Source: UBA5603 sp964501315 (GTDB taxonomy: Bacteria; Bacillota_I; Bacilli_A; Izemoplasmatales; Hujiaoplasmataceae). From it: a stretch of 12,724 nucleotides of DNA. Shown here in pieces: positions 6,247 through 12,724 of the stretch. A model generated the notes under the pieces. That model searched no databases and had not been told where the DNA came from. It worked only from the letters and a program-made list of their open reading frames with translations. Numbering within the stretch: position 1 is the first letter of the stretch; the number at the start of each line of letters is the position of its first letter. The stretch lies in contig CAZCSO010000032.1 in the NCBI GenBank assembly GCA_964501315.1, forward strand, positions 1-12,724, in the 5' to 3' direction. The position numbers were made by a program, and so were the translations under genes.

Positions 6247-9200
6247 ATGTCAAAAAAACGCCAAGAAGTGAATATTTCCGCATCGACTTTTAAAAACGAA
6301 ATCAAATCGTTCCGAGATACGATGATTTTCATGGATGATTCGCTCAAAAAACTTGAGAGTGATTATTGTGTGGAAATCGCTAAAATTAAAGCAAATTACG
6401 CTTTATTTAACGAGGATTTCTATAAATCCTATTCGCTTCATGAAGCGAATTTTTCTGCAGCCATTAACTACATACAAAATGAGTATCATCAACTCTCTGA
6501 ATCAATCTTAAAAGACCTTCAAGAGAATGAATCTATTGTTCGTCAACAATTCATCGAAGAAGAGAAAAACTTCACCGATGCCATTGATAAATTCACTCTT
6601 TTACAAAAACAAGCCTATGAACAATACCTCGAGATGTGTCGTTTATCCGACGAATACATAGATCGAGAATTTCAAGTCCATAGCCAATTTGTACGTGAGG
6701 AAGATGATCGTTTCTCCTCCATGGTTAAAGATTATTCAACCATCAATAACAAGCAATACGATAAGTTGTTGTGGTCAATGGAAAAATCGAAAAACGCCTT
6801 AAATGACTTAGCAAATCAACTTAATGAATCGACATTTAATGATGCTAAATTCTTGACACAATCCGTCATAAAAACCATTGAAAATTTACGTTCGTCGAAA
6901 AATGAAATTACCTCTTTGTTTAAATTGACAACTCAACATTTATCCGACAAAAAGAAAACAATCGATAATTTATCTCTTGTTCGTCAAAAACCACACTCGG
7001 TTTTAAACCAAAAGCTAATCAATCAGTTTGTTCAACAGATTCATTCAGTCAATGACCAAAGACTAGCTTTTGAAAAATTGGTTAAAGAGGATTTATCCGT
7101 ATCGATTAAGACAATTGGTCCTAAAATAATTGATGCAGATAAACGAAATGAAACAAAATTAACTAAAAAATTAATTATGCAATACCAGATCATCCAATCA
7201 AAAGCTGATTTTCTTTTGAAACGAAATAAAGAGATGTCAGACTTATTGATTCAAAAGTATCAAAATGAAATTAAAAAAATAAAAGTTGACTCGTTTAGAA
7301 GAGTTGAAGAAATCAAATTAACGTATTTCATACCCAGTGAATATTTCCAAAACTCAATCAATCTCTATTCGAATTTTGCTTTTTATATTAACGAATCCTT
7401 AGATGAAATCGATAATTCATTATCGGATTTTATCCATTTTAATCAAACCCTATCTCAAACCGAAAACGATTATGTCTATACATCAACGAAGGTCTTTGAA
7501 GATTATAAACTCAATCTACTTGTAACTGTCAACGATGTGACTACAAAATTGTCCGAGCAAATCACTGAAATTGACCGTTTAAGCAAAGAAATCATTGAAT
7601 TAGAGTCTAAAAACCGTCTTGAAATTGCGCAAATTAGAAAGGACCTTGAGAACCTAGATATTACTGCCGATTATCAAAAGTACTTAAAATCGCTAGCTGT
7701 CGATCGTGAAATGATTGATTTTCAACATCAAATGAATCAATCAAAACTCGCTGCTTCTTCTACCAAACAAGAAGGACTTTTAACCATCCAGTCCGATATT
7801 AACGAAACCAATCAAAATTACGAGTTTGATCAAATCAACAACAAGTACCGTTCTCAAGTCGGTGAACTCGAAAAGCAAATCAAAGACGCTTGGAACGACC
7901 ACCAATTCATGTTGGCAAAAACAAGTCATCAATACCGATTAGAACAAATACAGCTCGTAGCTCAAAAAGATCGTCATATCGCCGATATTAATTCCAAACG
8001 TTCTTGGTACCAAATCGCTAAAACAATCGAACAACAAGAACTTCAATACAAAAAAACACAAGCAGATGGGAATGCCTTTGTCGTAGACTACATCGATCAA
8101 ACTCAATCATTGATTGATTTGTATCGGAAACAAACCGATCGTGCTAAACATTACATGATTCTTGATAACCATCCCTATCGTCAAGCGCGTTGGCTCGAAA
8201 AAGAACGAGAAAACCTGAATGCCTACCTCGATAACAAAGTCAATCAAGATACCGAAAGTAACCGTAAAGCCGTTACATTTTTAAGTCATTACCTTTTTAA
8301 CACCCGCAATCATCTCATTAACCGACTTAATCACTATCAGTACATCTATAAAAAGCTCTTAGTCGATCTAAACCTAGAAACAGCCATTATTCAATCCAAA
8401 GCGCTAGAAACGGTTGATTTTTACCTTTATGAATGGTCTCGGTTATTTGATCAAACTTCAGAGACGCTTCATTCAGTCGAGGAATCATGCCATATACCGA
8501 CGACATATCGTCTCATTACAAAACAGATGGAACTCTATATCTACAACTACTCTTCAATCGTAAAGCTGACCAAAAAACGACTTAGTCGTTCTTCTGGTCA
8601 ACGTCGCTTTGATGCATTACAACAGGGTTATATTCAAATCATCGAATTGTCGAGAGATTACTTAAAGACAATCTATGATTTTTTTGAAAAGGCCTTAGAA
8701 AAAGCAATCGAGTACGATGTTATCGCCATTCGCGAAAAACGGATCGCTCAATTCAAAGAACAAGCCATTATCAATTCTCACTATGATCAGCAAATTCTTC
8801 ATTCTCTAAAACGAAAACCAAAATGGACTCGAGTTCATAAGGAGTTGGATGAAGCATATGCTGAATTTGAACTGAGAATGAAAGATCAGGTTTATAACCT
8901 AAACCAATCGTTCCTAACATCACTCAACAAGGAACGTGAAAAATTAGACTTTATCATTGAGGAATTAGTTCGCTATGGTTTAATGAATCAAGAACTTAAA
9001 ATCCAGAATCAAGCAAGCTTCGAACAATCTGTATTGGATAAAATACGGAAGGCCGATCTCGACTTTACTGAGATTGAATCTCACTATAAAGCTCAAAAAA
9101 CAGCCATCTATGGCGAACGAATCCAAGAGATGCAATATCTTGAAAATCAATTATTACTATCTGAACAAGATCGACAAGCTCGATTGGATGAACTATCAAA

Positions 9201-9702
9201 ACAAATCGCTCAGTTACCAACGACTGAACAGTATCAACAAGATACTCTTGAACAACAAAAAACGACCTTATTGGATGAAAAACGTAAAAATCTGCAAGTT
9301 GAACTTTCCAGAATTGAAGAACTCAAGCTATCTTCAATCCCCGTTTATCTCGATCAAATTGAACTGATTAAAAATCGGCTTCCCAATGATTATTTGACAC
9401 TTTACAAAGAAATTTCGGCCGCTGAGAGTCAATTGATTAACGAGCACAAAACGATTGAAAACCTCTATCAACAAAACTTTGGACAATTTTTGAGTAATCA
9501 ATCGGAATACACCCGTCTTTTGTTTAACGATTCTGTGTTGCTCTATCCATTTGACAAAAAGATTGATGATTCTTCTTCGCTTATCAAAAAGTCACAGGAC
9601 GTACTAAAAGATACAATTGATAAAACTCAAGCCACTCAAGATAACATTCACAAACGATCCGTTGAATCCAAAGAAAAGCAAAAACGCGTTCTCAACGTTT
9701 AG
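6247..9702 (+). CDS. Giant coiled-coil protein, function unknown (first of pair)
   Basis: I do not recognise this 1151-residue protein. It is hydrophilic and rich in Gln, Asn, Glu, Lys, Ile and Leu, with helix-forming sequence almost throughout, and would form long coiled coils. It has only 10 prolines (249, 292, 363, 643, 751, 858, 991, 1032, 1046, 1101), so 364-642 is a proline-free run of 279 residues. It has three cysteines (41, 131, 748). No signal peptide, membrane helix, Walker A motif or enzyme motif is visible, so it is not an SMC or other P-loop ATPase. Residues 640-860 are richer in aromatics (many Tyr, four Trp, His), suggesting a more compact helical part between two rods. The tail after Pro1101 is charged and Lys-rich. 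The ATG has a good Shine-Dalgarno. It ends TAG and the next gene starts 12 nt later, so the two are co-transcribed. A cytoskeletal, scaffold or division-related filament role is possible but only a guess. Confidence 0.9.
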   Translation: MSKKRQEVNISASTFKNEIKSFRDTMIFMDDSLKKLESDYCVEIAKIKANYALFNEDFYKSYSLHEANFSAAINYIQNEYHQLSESILKDLQENESIVRQQFIEEEKNFTDAIDKFTLLQKQAYEQYLEMCRLSDEYIDREFQVHSQFVREEDDRFSSMVKDYSTINNKQYDKLLWSMEKSKNALNDLANQLNESTFNDAKFLTQSVIKTIENLRSSKNEITSLFKLTTQHLSDKKKTIDNLSLVRQKPHSVLNQKLINQFVQQIHSVNDQRLAFEKLVKEDLSVSIKTIGPKIIDADKRNETKLTKKLIMQYQIIQSKADFLLKRNKEMSDLLIQKYQNEIKKIKVDSFRRVEEIKLTYFIPSEYFQNSINLYSNFAFYINESLDEIDNSLSDFIHFNQTLSQTENDYVYTSTKVFEDYKLNLLVTVNDVTTKLSEQITEIDRLSKEIIELESKNRLEIAQIRKDLENLDITADYQKYLKSLAVDREMIDFQHQMNQSKLAASSTKQEGLLTIQSDINETNQNYEFDQINNKYRSQVGELEKQIKDAWNDHQFMLAKTSHQYRLEQIQLVAQKDRHIADINSKRSWYQIAKTIEQQELQYKKTQADGNAFVVDYIDQTQSLIDLYRKQTDRAKHYMILDNHPYRQARWLEKERENLNAYLDNKVNQDTESNRKAVTFLSHYLFNTRNHLINRLNHYQYIYKKLLVDLNLETAIIQSKALETVDFYLYEWSRLFDQTSETLHSVEESCHIPTTYRLITKQMELYIYNYSSIVKLTKKRLSRSSGQRRFDALQQGYIQIIELSRDYLKTIYDFFEKALEKAIEYDVIAIREKRIAQFKEQAIINSHYDQQILHSLKRKPKWTRVHKELDEAYAEFELRMKDQVYNLNQSFLTSLNKEREKLDFIIEELVRYGLMNQELKIQNQASFEQSVLDKIRKADLDFTEIESHYKAQKTAIYGERIQEMQYLENQLLLSEQDRQARLDELSKQIAQLPTTEQYQQDTLEQQKTTLLDEKRKNLQVELSRIEELKLSSIPVYLDQIELIKNRLPNDYLTLYKEISAAESQLINEHKTIENLYQQNFGQFLSNQSEYTRLLFNDSVLLYPFDKKIDDSSSLIKKSQDVLKDTIDKTQATQDNIHKRSVESKEKQKRVLNV
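9074..9367 (+). other. Internal out-of-frame open stretch, not annotated as a gene
   Basis: A 97-codon open frame lies wholly inside the first coiled-coil gene in another frame on the same strand. Its Asn/Lys/Ile-rich translation is what shifted A+T-rich codons give. No Shine-Dalgarno or promoter supports it. It is listed only so that the reader does not mistake it for a gene. Confidence 0.1.
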
Positions 9703-9709
9703 AAAGGAG
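9703..9709 (+). promoter_or_regulatory. Ribosome binding site of the second coiled-coil gene
   Basis: AAAGGAG, 5 nt before the ATG at 9715 and directly after the TAG stop of the first gene. A strong site in a 12-nt gap indicates independent, efficient initiation on a shared transcript. Confidence 0.85.
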
Positions 9710-9714
9710 TCGTC

Positions 9715-12642
9715 ATGGACAAACCTAAACCATTCGTCCCTTCTGAAAATAAACAAAATTACCGTTTAGATCTGACCGGTTCCTTTAAGGATGAACTCGC
9801 GTTATACGAGTCTTTTTTCGACCGTTTGAATCATTATGCAAAAACCCATAAACAAATTACGCTTAATCAAATCAATCAAGTAGAAACTCGATTGAAAAGC
9901 TTAAAAAAACAAGCGGAATCCCTTCAAGATTCGATTATTTTCCATGACGAAGAAGTCATCGTAAACCGATCTAAAATAATCCGATCCACCGAGAGAAATA
10001 TTCATAATCAGAACGAGTCCATGATTCACTACGATCGCTTGACGACCGATGAAATCACGCTTGCCGTCGATTACTTATCCAAAGCTTTGGTTTCGATTCG
10101 AAAGGACTTTTTTGACTACTATCAACACGCGTATTTAAACAGTATCGTGGCAACTGAATCCTACTTCACACTCTTTAAAGAACACAATCAAGCTTTTAAC
10201 GACATTTTGATTGAACATCAACAAGCGATTTATCAACGTTTTTCTGAACTCGATGATGAGATAAACTACATGGATGAAAGCATCTCCAAACTCATGAAAG
10301 ACAAAAATCAAAAAATCCTTGAAATCAATGGCTTTTATGAACAGGAAATAAAGTATTTTTCAGATAATCAACTTTCGTATAGCGCTGAATCCGATCCAAC
10401 ATCAATTGAAATTCAAGCTTTGACAAGCGATAAGATAAATCAATTTAATACTTTTAAGGATCATGTTCTGCTTCAAAGCACTCAAATCAAAGAACAACTT
10501 GAAAACGAATATAAATCGTTGTTCTCACATATCTTTAGTCGTTTACTTCGTTCTAAATCCTATGAACTGGTAAAGGAATATCATTTTTTCGATGATCCTC
10601 AACCATTTATCGCCGCCTTGAAAGAACAAACTTTAGAGGTCAGAAAAACAAAGAACAAACGATTAATTAGTGATCATCTTGATCGTATCAAACAACTTGA
10701 GAATTACGAGCAATTGTCCAAGCAAATCGAAGCGAAGGCTCACCGTTTGTTAAAACCCAGAATGAAAGAAAAAATCAATCTGATTGTTTTCAATGAAAAA
10801 GAGACAACCAAACGGATTGCAAAGATGGAATTAGCCTTGGAACAATACTTGACAGTCATCAAGCACGATCCCTTTTTAGCACAAACTTTAGGCGATGAGT
10901 CTTCTCGATTGGTTAAGGACGAACGGATGTATCTGTCCTTGCTAAAAGTCAACAAAGAACTTAAGGTTAATATCAATTATGACATCCAAACGACCAAAAT
11001 CAAAAGCGACATCAATCAACTCGAAACCAATTTGCGTTACTCGATTCGAAAAGGCATCTACCAACAAGAAATCGAGCTGTTGAACCAAATCTTCAGTCTC
11101 AATGATTCTATCATCGAAAAAAGTGTACAACACCAATTGGATAAATTATCCATTATCAAAGAAAGAAGCGTTATTGAACGCTTTGATAAGGCCGCTAATG
11201 AACACTTGGCTTATCTTATCGAATCTCTCAATACCAACCGAATGTGGCTGTCGTTAGTCAGCCAAGTTATCGTCGATGATATTCGTTCAAAAGAATCTCA
11301 CGAAATTTACGTTGCGGAAGCGAAATCACAAATCGATTACGTTTTGAAACAATACGAGATGAAAGCACTTCATTTCAAAACGTTATACGAAAATGAACTT
11401 TCGTACTTAGTCAGTCAGCAATCTCGCGTCGAAAACGAGACTGCCATTGACCGTGAATTCGTACTGACAACCTACCAAAATCAAATGCGATTCGCCAACG
11501 AACAAATCGAATTGGCAGACCACGAATATCGACTACGCCTAGAGGCAATACAAGAGACGATTGACGACGAACGACGTCACTATCAAGACATCATCGATGT
11601 CATTGCCCATCAATACGACGAAAAAATCCATGTCGTAAAAAATGCCTTTGAATCGGAGTTTTACTCACAACAACGTCAACTGGAACAAGGTTTAGACGAT
11701 AAAAAACAAAAAGCAATTCGGTTGCGAATTGACCGTGCTACCCAATCACGTGACAATCAGATAAACATGTTGATTGAAAACTTAACCAATGACAAGATTG
11801 TCCTGAAAGCAAAGGCGAATCTGCTTCAGTTAGATCAGTACTACCAAGAAGCCATTATGGACGCCCAAGAGCTAAAAGAAGCGACGCAAACACAGTTCTC
11901 TGAACTATACAATGATGCCAAGGAACGTTACGATACGCTAAAACCCTATTTAGAGAACAAGATGGGCATTATGGATTCAACATTCTTTGAAATGCTCAAA
12001 CGAAGTGAAGATCGTATGTCTTTCCAAATGAAAAAAGCTGAAACCGAGTTAGAAGAACAGACGGAAGCCTTGTTGCATCGCTATTTGGAAGTTTATTTCC
12101 ACGTTGATGAAGAATTGAGACCGTCTTCTTACCAAGAAATGCTTGATGGCATTGAATCGTCGCGTGAACAAATTCAACTTCGCTATACGCAACGATTAAC
12201 CACCGTTGAGAATGCGTACCAAACCAAACTCATTGAAATCAATCGACAAGAAGAGTCCATTAAAAAAGAAGTTGAATTATTGCGATCAAATTGGCAAAGT
12301 CGAAAAGAATTTACCAATGTACAACTCAAAAAAATTATTGATTCAATCGATATGGAATATCGTACCCATCATCAAAACGAACGCGCAATTACCGAAAAGA
12401 ATATCCAAATGCTATCCGATGAATACAAGGAAGCAGTTAAATCCCATAAACAGTTCATCGATGGTTCTAGTAAAGAATTTCAGAAGCTCATTGATTCCTA
12501 CCAATCCTATTTTAAAGAGGCTAAAAAAGAGATTCAGTTTAAACGTTTGATGCATCCTATCCATAAAAAAATAAATCGTCGTCTTCGATTGGCTCTTCGG
12601 GAAATTGATCTTCGTTATCATCATTATCGAATAAAAAAATAA
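9715..12642 (+). CDS. Giant coiled-coil protein, function unknown (second of pair)
   Basis: I do not recognise this 975-residue protein. Like its upstream partner it is cytosolic-looking, hydrophilic and nearly all helical, with no signal peptide, membrane helix, P-loop or known catalytic motif. It contains no cysteine and only two tryptophans (511, 860). The start is short and proline-rich (Pro4, 6, 9) and looks disordered. Prolines then occur only at 228, 295, 297, 348, 386, 744, 803 and 948, leaving 387-743 (357 residues) proline-free, enough for a coiled-coil rod of roughly 50 nm if continuous. The C-terminus (941-975) is strongly basic (12 Lys/Arg plus 4 His against 2 acidic residues), a possible membrane- or nucleic-acid-contacting tail. 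Translation starts from AAAGGAG, 12 nt after the partner's stop. The two products may form a hetero-oligomeric filament or scaffold; this is inference from operon layout and shared character. Confidence 0.9.
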   Translation: MDKPKPFVPSENKQNYRLDLTGSFKDELALYESFFDRLNHYAKTHKQITLNQINQVETRLKSLKKQAESLQDSIIFHDEEVIVNRSKIIRSTERNIHNQNESMIHYDRLTTDEITLAVDYLSKALVSIRKDFFDYYQHAYLNSIVATESYFTLFKEHNQAFNDILIEHQQAIYQRFSELDDEINYMDESISKLMKDKNQKILEINGFYEQEIKYFSDNQLSYSAESDPTSIEIQALTSDKINQFNTFKDHVLLQSTQIKEQLENEYKSLFSHIFSRLLRSKSYELVKEYHFFDDPQPFIAALKEQTLEVRKTKNKRLISDHLDRIKQLENYEQLSKQIEAKAHRLLKPRMKEKINLIVFNEKETTKRIAKMELALEQYLTVIKHDPFLAQTLGDESSRLVKDERMYLSLLKVNKELKVNINYDIQTTKIKSDINQLETNLRYSIRKGIYQQEIELLNQIFSLNDSIIEKSVQHQLDKLSIIKERSVIERFDKAANEHLAYLIESLNTNRMWLSLVSQVIVDDIRSKESHEIYVAEAKSQIDYVLKQYEMKALHFKTLYENELSYLVSQQSRVENETAIDREFVLTTYQNQMRFANEQIELADHEYRLRLEAIQETIDDERRHYQDIIDVIAHQYDEKIHVVKNAFESEFYSQQRQLEQGLDDKKQKAIRLRIDRATQSRDNQINMLIENLTNDKIVLKAKANLLQLDQYYQEAIMDAQELKEATQTQFSELYNDAKERYDTLKPYLENKMGIMDSTFFEMLKRSEDRMSFQMKKAETELEEQTEALLHRYLEVYFHVDEELRPSSYQEMLDGIESSREQIQLRYTQRLTTVENAYQTKLIEINRQEESIKKEVELLRSNWQSRKEFTNVQLKKIIDSIDMEYRTHHQNERAITEKNIQMLSDEYKEAVKSHKQFIDGSSKEFQKLIDSYQSYFKEAKKEIQFKRLMHPIHKKINRRLRLALREIDLRYHHYRIKK

Positions 12643-12671
12643 AACATCTCCTCTAAATTTGAGGAGATGTT
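12643..12671. terminator. Strong hairpin just after the coiled-coil operon
   Basis: Perfect 11-bp arms AACATCTCCTC (12643-12653) and GAGGAGATGTT (12661-12671) with a 7-nt loop. It starts directly after the TAA stop. On the plus strand no U-run follows (CAGACTG instead). On the minus strand it is followed by TTTTATTTTTTTATT, so as an intrinsic terminator it works better for transcripts arriving from the right. It probably still serves the operon's 3' end by stabilising the transcript. Confidence 0.65.
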
Positions 12672-12724
12672 CAGACTGTAGACAAAGTATCCTAGAAATG
12701 GGGTACTTTTTTGTATTTTGAGAA
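12672..12724. mobile_element. Possible boundary of an IS1182-like element or intergenic repeat
   Basis: Read on the minus strand, the stretch between the two hairpins contains ACTTTGTCTACAGTCTGAA. This is close to the TTTGTC(A/T)ACAGTCTGAA-type string that I associate with the sequence after IS1182-family transposase genes in Firmicutes. A minus-strand transposase would lie to the right, beyond the window. This rests on memory of a short motif, so it may simply be a recurrent intergenic repeat or a chance match. Confidence 0.22.
12684..12712 (+). terminator. Intrinsic terminator for the coiled-coil operon
   Basis: Left arm AAAGTATCC (12684-12692) pairs with GGGTACTTT (12701-12709), nine pairs including one T-G wobble, with an 8-nt loop. 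It is followed by T residues to 12712 and then GTATTTT. This is the first hairpin with a proper U-run downstream of the operon on the plus strand. Confidence 0.65.

Noticed and set aside
12206..12550. 114-codon frame inside the second coiled-coil gene
   Set aside because: Same-strand shifted frame, Lys/Asn/Ile-rich as expected from A+T-rich codons; no start signals. No sign of a real frameshift, since the main frame runs on to the end.
6247..12642. SMC/MukB/Rad50-type ATPases as identity of the two long coiled-coil proteins
   Set aside because: Neither protein has a Walker A (GxxxxGK[ST]) or ABC signature at its ends.
1..12724. CRISPR arrays, tRNA or rRNA genes
   Set aside because: All intergenic regions were read; none holds spaced direct repeats or a cloverleaf, and the largest gap is 221 nt.

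Overview
The window is A+T-rich bacterial DNA with clean Shine-Dalgarno sites, sigma-70/SigA-type promoters and intrinsic terminators. The proteins look like low-GC Gram-positive relatives. TGG encodes Trp and TGA ends ruvB, so the genetic code is standard and UGA is not reassigned as in Mycoplasma. Isolated ftsZ, a PduL-type phosphotransacylase and a queuosine salvage set would fit an early-branching Mollicutes-like lineage (Acholeplasma/Haloplasma/Izemoplasma type) or another small Firmicute. That placement is inference from gene style, not from a marker alignment.

Layout, left to right. The first 49 bases resemble the outer end of an IS3-family insertion sequence. Next come three minus-strand genes: ftsZ (68-1243, with its own promoter) and the two-gene unit pduL-tgt (3164 down to 1465). 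From the divergent region 3165-3318, a plus-strand gene starts with a preQ1-I riboswitch and encodes a YhhQ-type queuosine-precursor transporter (3319-4026). Two back-to-back terminators (4025-4084) separate it from the convergent minus-strand operon ruvB-queA (6120 down to 4070; the genes overlap by ATGA). Divergent from ruvB is a plus-strand operon of two very long genes (6247-9702 and 9715-12642). They encode cytosolic, almost entirely helical, coiled-coil proteins of 1151 and 975 residues that I do not recognise. The window ends in two hairpins that may include another IS boundary.

How the genes work together. The transporter, Tgt and QueA form a coherent queuosine salvage route: import of preQ1/queuine-type precursor, base exchange into tRNA(Asn/Asp/His/Tyr), then epoxycyclopentanediol addition. 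The preQ1 riboswitch closes the feedback loop on import. No de novo preQ1 genes (queC, queD, queE, queF) are present here. PduL probably supplies the acetyl-CoA/acetyl-phosphate step. RuvB is the Holliday-junction branch-migration motor and lies without ruvA. FtsZ is the division ring protein.

The part most worth attention is the pair of giant coiled-coil genes. They fill half of the window, are expressed from a strong-looking promoter as a tight two-gene unit, and have no P-loop, signal peptide, membrane segment or recognisable domain. A filament or scaffold role is the natural guess, but nothing in the sequence proves it.
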